Shown: positions 1 through 13,199 of the stretch, one piece after another | How the letters are laid out: each line of letters starts with the position of its first letter | Position numbering within the stretch: position 1 is the stretch's first letter | From: Mytilus edulis | Lineage: Eukaryota > Mollusca > Bivalvia > Mytilida > Mytilidae | DNA length: 64,000 nucleotides | NCBI RefSeq assembly: GCF_963676685.1 | Contig: NC_092349.1 | Location: 78,132,604 to 78,196,603, forward strand | Direction: 5' to 3' | Position numbers and translations under genes: made by a program | The notes under the pieces: generated by a model | What the model was told of the DNA's origin: nothing | The model's input: the letters and a program-made list of their open reading frames with translations, nothing else | Databases searched by the model: none

Positions 1-225
1 ACATTGATGTAGAAAGAGAGAACATTTTGTTTTAGAAATAGAACCTCAAAAAAGGGTTTTATTCTTCTTCTCATTTATCAATTAAATTGTATAAGTCATA
101 AATTCATTTCTATACATCATTAAACTTTGTTGTCAAGCAACTTATGATTGCTAGTTTTTCTTGTAGATAAATACAAGTTTATATATAATAAATACTTTAT
201 TCTTAATGTATATTTTTTTTTGTAG

Positions 226-317
226 ATAAGATATCACATTGGTTTGAGCATGATTCCCAGCCAGATTATGAAGCGGCATATATCATGTATATCAATGTAT
301 ATATAGGAAATATATAG
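226..317 (+). CDS. Possible 3'-terminal coding exon of an upstream gene (doubtful)
   Basis: A T-rich tract ending in TGTAG at 221-225 looks like a splice acceptor. After two bases, an open frame of 29 codons (KISHWFEHDSQPDYEAAY...) runs to a TAG at 315-317. The composition is more protein-like than the surrounding AT-rich sequence. I do not recognise the family. It could be the last exon of a gene that begins left of the window, or chance. Confidence 0.2.
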
Positions 318-1009
318 TGTCACTAAGTTACTCTCATATGGTACCTCATTTGTACCTGTAGCTATAAATTGTGAAATGGTGGATTCATTCATAATTTTGT
401 GTTACTTGTTGGTTTGGAAATAACGTTGATAGAGCTAACAGCATTATGTCATGATGTACAGTTGATGGGATGATCTGATTGGACAAAAAGAGAATTGTGA
501 ATTGAACAAATAGCAAACTTACAATTCATAGAAAAAATGTAGGAAATACAATGTACTACATTACTTGGTGACAGAGCATACCTTTGATATATATATATAT
601 ATATATATTTGAAATAAGTAATATTAACAATTTGAAATAAAGAGAATTTAAAGTTTTCTAGGAATATTAGTAGTGCATCATATCTTAATTCCATGATTAT
701 CTTGGATAGTTATATCATTAAGAATAGAAAATTGGAATAATGGAAATTTCTAGTTTCAGTGAATATATATCAATCATTGTCAATACTAAAATAGACCCAG
801 GACCATTCCAGTATATATTATTATTATCCTTTGTAATAAATTACATTGTCTGTGAACATGTAGCAGTTTGTACAAATTATAATTCACTTATTACTTGTAC
901 AATAACTTATAGTATGGATTTTGTTATAAAAAAGGCATTGGTACACCCTATAGACTGTTTTATTCAATGACCACATAATAATCTTTATGTTGTACTATTA
1001 CACCACTGT
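318..1009. other. AT-rich sequence with a (TA)n tract
   Basis: No gene seen. A (TA)n microsatellite lies at about 584-608. The short ORFs here have no recognisable domain and low-complexity composition. If the exon at 226-317 is real, part of this stretch would be its 3' UTR. Confidence 0.5.
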
Positions 1010-1260
1010 CCCTAATTAGGGGAGGATTGGACACCAACTAGCATGCTAAAGTTGACGCAGTCACATTCTGTATGTGCCTATTTCCAAGTCAGGAGCCTGG
1101 ATTCAGTGGTTGTAGTTTGTTACTGTTGTTGCTAAGTTTCTCGTTCACTATTTTGTGGATAAATAAGCCAGTTAGCTTTCTCCTTTGAATTGTTTTATAT
1201 TACTAAGTGGTGTGGGTTTGAATTATGGCTTTGGGAATTATACAACATCTTTTTCTTTTA
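1010..1260. repeat. Dispersed repeat fragment
   Basis: It contains the phrases CAAGTCAGGAGCCTGGATTC and TTTGAATTGTTTTATATTAC. These resemble the outer part of the long dispersed repeat whose other portions recur at 24.0-24.4 and 26.2-26.6 kb. Assignment by similarity to those copies only. Confidence 0.45.
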
Positions 1261-2440
1261 GCATTTATATTATAAGTGCTACTCCCTCTCTTTTCATTTA
1301 CATGAAAGAGAACCCTGATCACCATATTTTTAAAAGCTTTTTAGCTGCTTCACATGGCGAAAGTGAAGCTCAGAAACCATTGATGCAAATACAGATGTGT
1401 CTTCAGTTTAATTTTACGACAAATACCCTTTTTAAAATCCTACAGCTTCTCCAATGCTGTACCCAAATTTTCCATATTCTATAATTTCACATAAGATACA
1501 TGATTAATGTTTCACTTGGTGTCATCCAAATTTTCACTAGGTCCAATTTCTATTATACTATCAGAATTCTCACTTGAGTCAATTTCTATTATCAGAATAA
1601 CCACAACTGGCATGCGTGTTTCAGTTACAAGTCCTGTCTCCAATGATCTGGGTATTTTTGTATTTTATAAGTAAGTTTTATCATGAGGTCATTAAATTAA
1701 AAAAATATATTGTGCATCAATGTATTTTTTATTACTTGTAAAGTATATATATATTGCTTTTCAGAATTTTTTTTATCTAAAAATCAAATTGATCATGTTG
1801 ATAATAAAGTGTCACTGGCTGCACTACTTTCAAAAATTAAATAAAAAAACCTAAATCATTAAAAATTGATCCCTCAAATGCCCTAGATTAAAAATATCCC
1901 TATATCAAAAACAGAAACTAGTAATTTCGTTCAGAAAAATTCAACATCCATACTATAACTTATTGTACAAGTTACGGAAAAAAATAGACCAAGGCAGAAC
2001 TGCCTCAACGGCTGAAACGTCTTGTTTATACAAATTTTCTAGGTCCATACCACAAGTTATATACTAAGATCTACGAGTCATCTACTGGATTGGTCCTGGA
2101 CAGATTCATTTTCATATTTCATTACTGTTATCTGTTATTATCCCTTTTCAATTCCTTGTTATCTGTTTTTCACCAAATCAATTCACTGTTTTGCTGTTAT
2201 GGGGACCCCCCTTGTCCCCCTCTTAATATGTTATGATGTTTCAGTTTGCCATTATATGTACATTGCACCTGACCCCATTTTCATGGTTCAATGACTGCAT
2301 GTAAAATATACTGTTACTTAATCAATGAAATGCTCTCTTATACTGTATATTTTATATATGTAATTGGATACATTTTATTGTATATGAGTATCTTGAAAGA
2401 TCTACTTGTCTATCAGGTTGGGTTGACCTGACCTTGACCT
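1261..2440. other. AT-rich non-coding sequence
   Basis: No gene, RNA or bounded mobile element identified. ORFs are short and lack recognisable motifs. Confidence 0.4.
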
Positions 2441-2780
2441 TCATGGATAATTTAAGTGATTAATAAAATTGAGAATGGAAATGGGGAATGTGTCAAAGAG
2501 ACAACAACCCGACCAAATAAAAAACAACAGCAGAGGGTCACCAACAGGTCTTCAATGTAGCGAGAAATTCCCGCACCCGGAGGCGTCCTTCAGCTGGCCC
2601 CTAAACAAATATATACTACCCGTAGTCCAGTGATAATGAACGCCATACTAATTTCCAAATTGTACACAAGAAACTAAAATTAAAATAATACAAGACCAAC
2701 AAAGGCCAGAGGCTCCTGACTTGGGACAGGCGCAAAAATGCGGCGGGGTTAAACATGTTTGTGAGATCTCAACCCTTATT
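2440..2780 (+). repeat. Dispersed repeat A, copy 1
   Basis: About 340 bp, closely matched by the copy at about 31590-31915. Shared phrases include GGAAATGGGGAATGTGTCAA, TTCAATGTAGCGAGAA, CAGTGATAATG, AGGCCAGAGGCTCCTG and GCGGCGGGGTTA. A second, shorter fragment (AATTGACACTGGAAATGGGG) lies at 2838-2925. The element type is not known. Confidence 0.75.
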
Positions 2781-4104
2781 TCAGTTTGATACAATGTTAA
2801 CATGGTTAGGTTTGTTTCTCAGTTTATACTTCCTAATAAAATTGACACTGGAAATGGGGAATGTGCCAAAAAAGACAACAACCCAACTTCAGAGCAGACA
2901 ATAGCCGAAGGTCATCAATGTTTCTCATAAGCTATAAGCTACATTGTACATGTATAGGATCACTACTTTTGGCATAATTATGGAATAAATGTAAGTTGTA
3001 CATGTTTGACATTTTTGAATGGCTTATTTCATCTGACAATGACACCATTTTCATGGTTTTTATGTTTAGTCTTTTTCTCTGTTTCTATGGTTACTATAAA
3101 CGTTTAACCATAAATTTGGGGTATGGAAGAACTGTGAAATTCAAAAATTCATGAAATTCATGAAATTATCTGTCATATATCTGTCTGGCATGGTTATTTT
3201 GACTGGACTTCATTTTAATGGATTATTGATGATGTAAAGTTTATTTGATACTTATAGACTACCGGTAGTAAAATCTTCTTATTACAGAATTTCAATAAAA
3301 AGATCATGAATAAGGCCACATTTAAAAGAATGTCTGTTTCCCATCCCAGGGGGCTTATTTTTTACCTGGGTGTGGGGAGGGGAAACAAACAATTTTTATT
3401 TTGGCCTAAGGAGATATGGTGAGACGACTATCAATCATTTAAATCATGTAGACCAAGTGATTTACTTGTTAGTCACTATATAATAGGTCACTGCACACCC
3501 TTCAACAATGACCAAAAACTAAAACTTTATAATGAGCACCCTATAAAAGGTTCAGCCTGTAATGAGGCATCTGACACAGTTAATGTAAAATATTCAGACG
3601 AGAAACCCAACAGTGATGACAATTTGATTTATTATACCATACCCTCCCCCCTCCCTTGAAGTTAAATGTCTAATCCCTTGGTGTACTGATATGAATAGTA
3701 TTTTACTGGAAATGTTTCGGAAAATAGATATTGATGCTAACGTAAATATTTTATCCAATAAAAAGACAGGAAATAAGTCGGTGAACCAAAAAGTTCAAAT
3801 CTAATTGAAAATTAAAGTGCCCATGAACTCACTGATCATGCACGAGTGATTCTATTCATAAAACGTGTCCGTGTAACAATTAAGAAGAGTCTGTGTATCA
3901 TCGAAAAAGAGTCCCCCTTAATGTACTGTTTTTCTATAGCTCTGCAGGGGGGGGGGAGGTCAAAGTCGTTCAAAGGTCACTGTACGGCCTTTAACAATGA
4001 GCAAAATCCATACAGCATTTTAGTACGGCATACGTTTTACCTCAGCGAACTCTCTGTCTTGGTGATGTATCAATCATTTGCTTCAGGTCGATCCATTTCG
4101 CATC

Positions 4105-4160
4105 TCGTCATGAATATGCGTGATATATTTGCCACTGGACATTAAGGGCGCAATCAATTT
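4105..4160 (+). repeat. Short dispersed repeat containing TTTGCCACTGGA
   Basis: The core ATATTTGCCACTGGAC, followed by an A-rich stretch with repeated CAATCA, recurs at 5735-5795 and 11350-11420, and in part at 63960-64000. Probably a small dispersed repeat. Confidence 0.5.
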
Positions 4161-5734
4161 ATCAGTTTCATTTAGTGATGCATGCTAATTATACATAGTT
4201 CTCAAATGATAATTGTCTAAAACTGTTTCCATTTTTGTGTATTTTATTTTTTAGCGTAAATTTTAGAATTTCTTTCCGAATCTTTCTCATTGCATTTATT
4301 TGTTTGTAAACATTTAATAAAGTAGTCCATGTCAGGGGTTAGATTGTATACAGCCAATCTCGGACAAGGGCAGTAGAACAGAAAACAGTCTCCATTGTAT
4401 ATATACATATGCATTTATGTTGAAGCGTAAAACAACGACATGTAGTTGAGCTCGTTTTGGTGAATCAATTACTGTCAAATCTTTATATATATATATATCT
4501 GGTAAAGTTGTCATAAAAGCAAAAACGGACGAAAAAGTTGGCAACAATTTATAATAAGACTAAACTTATTTTGGCCGTTTCGTTTCTTCTAAAGTGTTAA
4601 ATTCAACCATGCGACTGGCTTACTTGGAGATTCAGGTGACCTTTTTCGTTTTTTAGAAATTTCAATCAAAGTTCGTATATCCCTTCAACGATTTATTCAA
4701 TTTTTTTTTAACGTATAGATAGCGCGAAACTCTCACTACACCATGCATAGACTATTTTTTTTTTCGACCAAATGCGGCTGCTTATTTATACAACCGAACA
4801 ACCAAACGTCCGCACCCAATTTTAGCAAAGATATACTGTCGAACGGGAGATGTGAATATTTCTATACCCAATCCATCATTTGGTTTTGAAAACAATTTTA
4901 AAGGTATACATTAATACGACATCAACCCAACGACACATATCAATCAAAACATTAAGAGTCAACACACAGATTTTTGTTATAGAAAGAAACCTATACAGAA
5001 TAAAAAGCCTAAACCGCAACAAGACTAAATAATACGGGAGCAGTGATTTTTTTTAGGCAAAAATGCAAGTGTTCCGTAGAAATATTTCACGTACCATTTT
5101 TTTTTATTTCGATCGTTGAAAATTATAGCAGGTGTGATATAAATCAGTAGATTTAGGACAAAACTATAATATGGAAATATAATATGAAAATTAAGCCTGC
5201 TTTGTACTAGACCGACACACTGAGATGGATTTTTAACGTGTAAGTTCACAAGCTAACAGTTCGAAAGAAAGAAAAAACTCTTTGTTAGACCCGTTTGGGA
5301 TTCGGACTAAAGTCCTCTCGCTGTCGAGGTGAACTTATTCTCACGAGACCAACCAGGAGAGAGGTCGCATAGTCATACCAAAAACTCGAGCATAATAAAC
5401 AATACAGTTTAACAGAATTATCACCGTTACTAAATAAATGCGATTTTAAAGTCATGATCTTATCTAAATTAGATACCGTTATGTGATGTTGGTATCTACA
5501 CGTATGAATAGAGATGGCCGACATCAGAGTAGATTGAGAGGACCATCGCTCTCTGCAAATTGAAAACTCTTCCTCAATGATGTTAGTGGTCCCATTGTAG
5601 CGAGCTGTTGCAAGGCTAAATTTCTATCCTTATTAAATCTTCTCTCATTATTCAGTGGTATTTCAAGTTTACTTTTAATCTTATTGTCAAACGACTATTT
5701 GAAGTGCTTCCTATTATATTTAAAACTTGTGTTC

Positions 5735-5795
5735 TCGTTATGAACACGAATGAAATATTTGCCACTGGAGGTGACTGAGGCAAACAACAATGAAT
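5735..5795 (+). repeat. Short dispersed repeat containing TTTGCCACTGGA
   Basis: Same core as at 4105-4160, here AATATTTGCCACTGGAGG followed by CAAACAACAATGAATCACCA. Confidence 0.5.
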
Positions 5796-6934
5796 CACCA
5801 TCACTAAAATATAAGTATTTGTTCTCACAAAATACTTTGTAATTAATTAGAAGAATGATGACAATTTCTCATCTATTCACGTTTTGATCGAGCCGCTTCA
5901 ACCTCAAATCTTCACTAGTGCTGCAATTGTTTTACATTTAGGCTACTAGTATTAAATACTATTGTATTCATTGAAGTTTACATGCGTAGTTTTTTTTATT
6001 CAAAAGAATAAATTAATATTTATAAATAAATTGGACTAAACAAACAACACCAATTATTTCTCTTTTGCATGTAACGCAGTTTAGAAAAATAAAAGATTTG
6101 ATTTTTTTTTTAGATTAGCACACATGCAACGCATCCCCACTTAGGAGTCCTCCAAAAAGGTAAAATTTACCTGTAACGGAACATGTATGTCTGGTGTATG
6201 TATATCACTCGTTCCATCTACAATATACGGAAATGACACGACCGGGTATTGTAAAGCTTTGAGGGACTTTTAATGTCAAATTCATATCCCTGGGCGAAGA
6301 AATTACCAAGTTTGGAAAACACCGTGTGTACACTGACTTATAAAAGTGTTTATGTCTTTCATGCTGTCTAGTCTGAGAATAAAAGTTTGAGCAGTTTTTG
6401 AAGGTAAAAAATAAAGGTTTAATAATATTGCAAAAGTCTGTGAATAATTGAAAATAGGACGTTCCGGAAAACACAAGTCGCTATATTAAATGCTTGTAAA
6501 TCTCTGTTACATGTGGTGCGCTTCTATTTAAATACCTTTCTGTTAATTAAGAAAGTGTAAAAACAGTTATTGAAATCCGGCTGAAAAAAGGGAAAACGAA
6601 TAGTGACTATCTAACTTATTTTTCAAATATCGAATACACAAATAAATCTCTAACCATCCACGCTTACAATTTGTTTTTACTGACAGGTGTCTGCTGGCAT
6701 TCGATTGGATATCAGTTTTATGTAGGCGTAACAATTCATCCCATTTATCCAATCAGCTGTCTTGTGTGCGATCTCATACGGTTCACACTAGGGTTCACAA
6801 AGTCTAGTTTTTTTATAATGATAGCGATACAAATTATTCGTGCAGAATATACATACACTATAAAACAAAAATATCCTGTCCAAAAATGACTTACGAGACA
6901 CCATATTAACCAAATAACTATTTAAAAACTAACA

Positions 6935-6985
6935 CCGTACGAGTATACGTATACGGTCCGGACCGTACGCGTACGGTCCAAATAC
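6935..6985. repeat. GC-rich short palindrome
   Basis: A perfect 16-base palindrome, TACGGTCCGGACCGTA, is flanked by further TACG/CGTA steps and a second ACGGTCC. It is strikingly GC-rich against its surroundings. It may be a fragment of a transposon end; no partner was identified. Confidence 0.4.
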
Positions 6986-7835
6986 TCAAAATTGATCGGA
7001 TTATCTTATTTTTGTTTATGAATTGTGTTGTTAGTACTGGTCCGGGAACACAATTATCCCCCTTCAATTTTCGTTGTCAATTTTCGTTCACAAATATAGT
7101 TCCCTTTAATTTCAGTATATTTTTTCTTAAATTTTTTTTGCCTTTCCTTTGAATTTCCCCCCATTTTTTTTGCTATAATATGAATGTAAGGTCATCTAAG
7201 AGAATTTCTGTAAAATTTCTTTTTGATATTTTGAGCAGAAATGAGTGATTTTGTTAGGTAAACATAGGTGGGATTTCCCTTTTTCGGAAGCTCTCTGGCT
7301 TAACCCATACTGGTGTCCTTGTGTTTAGAATTAGAATTTAAAATATTTATAAGACAGATCAGTATCTAAAAAAGAATACTTTAATGAACGAATGAACTTT
7401 ATTACCTTAAAACTACATTTCATAGTAACAGAGAAAATATATATTTACAATTATTAATACCATGCACATTCATTTGGTTGAAAAAAAAACCTTGATTTAA
7501 CTTGCATGTAGCTTGCAGGACCGATTTACCTGTAACATTTGTAGAAATTTAGATTATTTTTATGTAAGATGACCGATAGTGCTGTCTCAATTCAGAGTTT
7601 GAACTTTAAAAAACATGATTAAGTGTGTATAAATATAGTACATAATAGTATAGAATGTGAAAGCGATTCCTTTGATATAAAATTTGCAGCAATATTCCAG
7701 TATAAAATGTCTGTCTATCTGTAGCTACATCCAACACTTAACATGTCATGATATAATGATATTCGTCACATATATCTCTTGAGCCGCAGAAATGACAACG
7801 TCTGTCTTGAAAGGGGTTAGTTAGTTATAACTTTA

Positions 7836-7905
7836 TGAAGTTAATCTCTTTTCATGCTTTTGGAGAGTTGTCTCATTGCCAATCAATACCACATCTCGAT
7901 CTTTT
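7836..7905 (-). repeat. Dispersed repeat B fragment
   Basis: Contains GAGAGTTGTCTCATTGCCAA and TACCACATCT, the end of the family whose opposite strand reads GATGTGGTATGATTGCCAAT. Other copies in this window are near 9.9, 12.4, 22.5, 24.4, 26.2, 28.9, 29.9, 39.6, 45.0 and 54.0 kb. Confidence 0.65.
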
Positions 7906-8691
7906 TTTTATTTTTTTTTATATATATAAAGTTAGACTTCAATGCCCCCCCCCCCCTTTTTTCTTGAAACTCCTCGTAGATTTATAATAGATAGCTTACA
8001 TATAACATATGTTTTGATAACTAATAATAAAGATCTTATTTTAGTTTAAAAACTTTACGAATGCCCAGCAAAGATTAAGCGTGTTGCATTCGAAGTGATC
8101 AGACTACCGCTAGGCCATTTCAACTCAAAATATATAAAATTTCGTTGCATCGGTAAAACTTTGAATCATTTTTGACAAAACTATTAGAATTTAAGACTGC
8201 TCTGCTTTTACAATAACTGTTTACTTGTTATCATTTCAATGAATATCGAGTAATATTTGTCGATGGACGGTTGTTGAGTTAATGCACGGTATTGTGATTT
8301 TTTTCACAATTGAATTTATAGAACCTTTTGTTAAGATTCATTGTCATATGTATCAAATCAAAATAGCTTTCTATTACCAGTTCCTTGGCGTTGCAACACC
8401 ACTGCATGGTCATCCAATCAAAAAAGGAAAGTTATAATATTTATTTTATTAATAATATAATCTTTTATTCGTAAGCAATACAACTTACAGAAAATAATTA
8501 TTACAAATATTCAATTACATCAGTGAAACATATTTACATTTAAACAATTAGTCAAATAATCATATAAGTAGGTATACCATTATAACAGTACAGCAGAATA
8601 GGATCAAATGGATTTTTAGCATTAATGAATGAATTTAATTTCGTACCTTCTCAGTCAGAAATAAAAACTTCCCTTTAATTGGTTAGTTCCT

Positions 8692-8967
8692 TTACATTAT
8701 GAACAGATACTGGTGAGAACCCAACCACTTTAAAAGGGGGTCCCAACCGAGCATAAAAAAAGGGGCGAGTTCCAACTGTATATATATGCCCCCTTTCAAA
8801 TGCATTGATCGTCTAAAAAGTTTAAGATTCGACGGTTTTCTCCAACAATATGGTTTGATAAATTTCTTTCGAAGTTCATTATACTTTTCACATACTAAAA
8901 TAAAATGATATTCATCTTCAATTACTTGTTTATCACACCATATTACAAAATCTCGGATATCTCTCAA
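8692..8967 (-). pseudogene. Retroelement reverse transcriptase C-terminal fragment
   Basis: A 91-codon minus-strand frame contains EDEYHFILVCEKYNELRKKF. This resembles the C-terminal tail found after the reverse transcriptase domain of many animal non-LTR retrotransposons, which has a cysteine/histidine cluster followed by a Y-x-x-L-R-x-K motif. No reverse transcriptase core is visible next to it, so it is a decayed fragment. The last ~40 residues look random. The element clade cannot be assigned. Confidence 0.45.
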
Positions 8968-9157
8968 TATTATAAATTTAAAATCGACAAGTTTCTATAT
9001 TCAAACAGTGAACAGACTGATTTATGCGGTATTTACAAATAAATGGTTTTATAAATATAATTTACAGCATGATCTAAATAAAATTGTTGGGGTCAAATAC
9101 ATCTATGCAACATACATTTAGGCGAGTCTTCAAAAAAATAGTTCATTTCACTATTAA

Positions 9158-9404
9158 GGCAGCAACCATTTGATTTTCTGGGGGGGGCTATGGATTTTTT
9201 TCCAAACATTTTTTTGGCGACAAATTTTTTTTCTTTCAATATTAGCATTACATATAGTGTCAGCTGAGGGTAAAACAAACATTATTTTTCTCAGGGTCAA
9301 AAACAAATTATTTTTTTTCCAAAACTCGAAACAAACTTTTTTTTCCAAAAAAAACCATAGCCCCCCCCCCTTTTCCACCCCCAAAAAATCAAATGATTGC
9401 TGCC
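9158..9404. mobile_element. Harbinger-like MITE (TAA target duplication)
   Basis: The ends are inverted repeats. The left reads GGCAGCAACCATTTGATTTT; the reverse complement of the right reads GGCAGCAATCATTTGATTTT. The pairing continues inward to a G-run followed by GCTATGG on both sides. TAA flanks both ends (9155-9157 and 9405-9407), the 3-bp TWA duplication typical of the PIF/Harbinger group. The 247 bp body has no coding capacity, and the overlapping ORFs on both strands are by-products of its homopolymer runs. Confidence 0.7.
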
Positions 9405-9829
9405 TAAAGCTACCGTTTAATCTATCTTTGAATTCAATTAAAAACAAGTTCACATTTTTTTTTAACCCTAATGTAACCGTATGTTATTTAAAGCGTTTTC
9501 GTCCGTATCAATAAATTGTTTATCAAAATTGAAGTGCATGAGTATTATTAACGTCTAAGATGAGTGTGAGATTTCTCTGTTGATGGGAATAAACAAAATT
9601 TAGCTGAATTTGTATTATTCAAATTAATGAAAAGGCAAGCTAGTGTGTGTTTAAAATGATATTGTTGGAATGGATTTATAACATTAAAAATGTGTGTAAC
9701 CGATTTTAGGTTGACTTGGACTGCGAATTTGAAAATAATTTATTTGTGAAATCACATTCTTTAAGATGACATATTTTGTAAGTACGTTAACCTTTTATTC
9801 TAATTATAGTATCTTTGAAATGCATTTTA

Positions 9830-9958
9830 TAGCTGACTATGCGGTATGTGCTTTGCTCATTGTTGACGGCCGTACGGTGACATATAGTTGTTAATGTCTG
9901 TGTAATTTTGGTCTCTTGTGGACAGTTGTCTCATTCGCAATCATACCATATCTTCTCT
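9830..9958 (-). repeat. Dispersed repeat B copy
   Basis: Reads AGCTGACTATGCGGTATGTG, then GGCCGTACGGTGACATATAG, then ACAGTTGTCTCATTCGCAAT and ATACCATATCTTC. This is the full ~130 bp terminal part of family B. Confidence 0.7.
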
Positions 9959-12900
9959 TGTATATTTATATAGCTGTTACTTACAACTGTCATGTGTACA
10001 TGTTCCAGGCTCGTGCCGCTGAAAGGGGTCCCTTTTCAAGTTTGAAAATAGGTGAATAGGTCGGGAAAACTATCAGAAATATATATGATAAAAAAAAAAC
10101 AGTAAAGTTCCCACTACTTTTTTGGTAAACTTTCTTGCTATTCCCGAATGTGTTTTTGTGATTTATGCAATTTTATTCATGGACTAGCTAGCATAAAGAA
10201 TTACATGTACTTTAAATGTATAAAATAATTTTTTTCTACAATGATATATAATTAGGAATGGAAATTAAAAGCCTAATTCAAAAACATAAAAAGGATTTTT
10301 TTATTTGTATCTTTAAATATCCTCGAAAATAACTGCGTTTGAAAGCTTCTTTTAATATAATTTACACGTATATCGAAATGTGTTCATACCAATTGTCCCG
10401 CTTAATACCGAACCCGCGTAACCTTAACAATTAAGACATTACACAATCAAAACATTACAATTTTGTTTATTACAGATATTTTATCATATCCACGGTTGAA
10501 TGCACAATATCCCCACCAAGAGACCCGTCTACTGTTAGAGGTAGGACGACAGCCTAGATGTCGTGTGCAAAAATAATAATCACTTGGTACGGTTTCAGCT
10601 TGCGTATTGTAATTTTAAATAGTATAGATCGATTCGTGTTTTAAAATCAAACAAACGCTACTGCTTGCACTGATGATCAAAAAATTATATAAAAAAAACA
10701 ATGTATTTGTTACGTTATTGGTATTAAATTGTATATTTTGAAGATCATATTCCGTAATGTTATGCCCTGAATTCTATTCGATGTCTATAAAGCAAATAAA
10801 ATCTATTTGTACTCGTAACTAAAAGGAGAAAAGATTGGGCTGCCTCTCTTCAATTTTGTCCAGTTACCAAAGTAAAATCAAAATTAAATTCTCCGACAAT
10901 GCACATGTTGATATATTGTATATGTCATTCCAACACTTACACTTGTTCTTTTATTTGTGTGGCAAATTTAATGACCATTTTAATTCAAAGCTTGGATTTG
11001 CATCCTTCATTCTCCAGTACGTTTGAATTTCTACATACATCACAGTCAGTAATTAAAGTTGTGTGTTAAACGTCAGTACGAAAGCAAACAATCCATAGTA
11101 AAAAAAGATATTTAGAGGGCACATATGTATCTTTCGTCTGACACCACAGTTATCGTAAATTATATAAACATATAAAAAAAAAAAATCGATTTTTTTTTTT
11201 AAGACAAAAAAGAGAAAAGAACTGATAAGTGCGGGTAATCCATGCGCCTTGCCTCCTTTATGTTTCGATATCTTAAAAATTAATTATTCTTTTATCTATT
11301 ATAACACGTGAAAACTACACCGGTGAGTTCCATACATGTCATAAACTTACAGCTGGTCCTGAACATGCATGAAGTATTTGCCACTGGACTTTAAACAACA
11401 ATCAGTCACACTACAACTTATAGTATATATAGTTGTGAAATACAAAATGTATATTATAATGATACATTTAGATGAATAAATAGAATACAAATACACACTA
11501 CTTTATATATCTGACACAATTTAAAGGAATACTCTCTAAACTATATAAGTAGAGAAGCGAAACGTTTCTTTTGAATACTAAACAAACTTCCTAACAGTAC
11601 ATGTTTTTTTAATGGTTTTACATGCGGTGCTCAAATATTTTGCATGGTCTTTTGGTATAGTGTTTAGACATATATGGTATTGTAAGAACCTTTAACGTAT
11701 AATAGATTCACATTCGTTACTTTGCTCAATATAAAAAAAACATAAGCATTAATTTATATTAAAAACTGAAGGTCAGACATCACTAATACGTGTTCATTCA
11801 TTCTTTATTAAAGTTTAGACCTTTTTATCAAGAATGATGATGAGAGTAATTGTAAAATATAATAGGCATGTACTTTCTTACGTTATGGATCATTGATTTT
11901 GTTACCTGTTGACCCGGTTGATTACTAGCACGTGCCATTGAACTCGACCGTTTTAACTAAAACAGATTTTATTTTAAATCAACGCCATATATATATATAT
12001 ACAAAGTATATACAAAGTACTATATACATATTGTATGGATAAGAAAATAAATATTATAAGGATATATTGTTTGAATGAAAATTTTTATACGGTGATACTT
12101 TAACACCGTCCCGACAGAGACTGAATGCATTATATGATCAGGTTTCGGGATCCGGGAAGTCTTTTTTTCGAATTTCCGAATGTCGGGAATATTTTTTTCC
12201 AACTTTAATAGAGTAACTCGCACGAAAAAAAATAAACATACCAAAAAAGCAACAGCTTCAACGGTAAACTAGGACATATGTCAACAGAAAACGAATTAAA
12301 GAAACTGTCATGCATAAAACAAAAATATGCATGACTGTGTTAATTTGCCTCCGCTGCATTTCTGTGGATTGTCTCATTGGCAATCATACCACATCTCCTT
12401 AACTTTTTTAGGTTACGTTTAGGATTTTCCGTTACTAATCTTCAAATACAAAAAACATTTTTACCGGTGTTCACAACATTTCAAGGTTAAATTTATGGCA
12501 TACATTCTGGTGTGTATACAATTAACGTACGTCCTTGCATTTAATTATCAATATATATTTATATAAATAAACATTTATTAAAAAATAAACAACATATATA
12601 TATAGACGAATAATTTATTAGTTCCTCAACAAAACAAGAAAAGAAATAAAGAATTAACACAAGATTTAATCTTTTTTTTAATTAATCAAAATATACTTCA
12701 AATTGTAATAATAAAATACATATATACATGTATTAATCTAAAATACATTATCGAGTAGAAGGGGCGCAACTCGTGGTATCAAACCGGTATACTGAACGGA
12801 TCAAAACAGGGTCTGAAAATTTTGAACGTTCTTTTGTATCCATGGTCTGTTTTGGTCTGACACGGTCTTAACGGGTCTAAACAACCCGCTAGACGATTCA

Positions 12901-13195
12901 GTCTTTTCCGTCTTGACACGCCTTAACGAACTGATTTACCTGATGAGGCTATCGATCTGAACGGCACCTTATCTATCTTAAATATCTTGACGATTTTTTC
13001 TAGCGGTAAATCCAGTCAATCAAGATGTGATCAGACCAAAATGACCGTTTCAGACTGAAATCGTGCTACTAGTGTATAATAATCGAAATATAAAGTATTT
13101 CAATCAGTCAGCACTTTTTTGTGCTGACATGAATTATCATTGATATGGTTATATTTATAAATTACCTGTTTACAAAATTTAGAATTTTTGAAATA
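9959..13195. other. AT-rich non-coding stretch with repeat fragments
   Basis: No gene seen. It includes a TTTGCCACTGGAC repeat at about 11350-11420 and a family B end at about 12355-12400 (TGGATTGTCTCATTGGCAAT). A compositionally distinct patch rich in CGGTCT/AACGG lies at about 12770-13070. Short ORFs are not recognisable. Confidence 0.5.
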
Positions 13196-13199
13196 CTAA

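Larger units (their letters stand above)
2926..7835. other. Gene-poor AT-rich stretch with scattered repeat fragments
   Basis: I see no coding exon. Two short repeat fragments share ATATTTGCCACTGGA with copies at 11.3 and 63.9 kb: about 4105-4160 and 5735-5795. A self-complementary GC-rich motif lies at about 6935-6985. The remaining ORFs look random. Confidence 0.5.

Noticed and set aside
9154-9514. Three overlapping ORFs of 61-114 codons on both strands
   Set aside because: They arise from G/C and T/A runs inside the 9158-9404 MITE and have no domain or splice context.
10380-10445. Possible tRNA-like segment (CCGAACCCGCGTAACC)
   Set aside because: No clover-leaf arms or T-loop consensus could be built. 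No tRNA or rRNA gene seen anywhere in the window.
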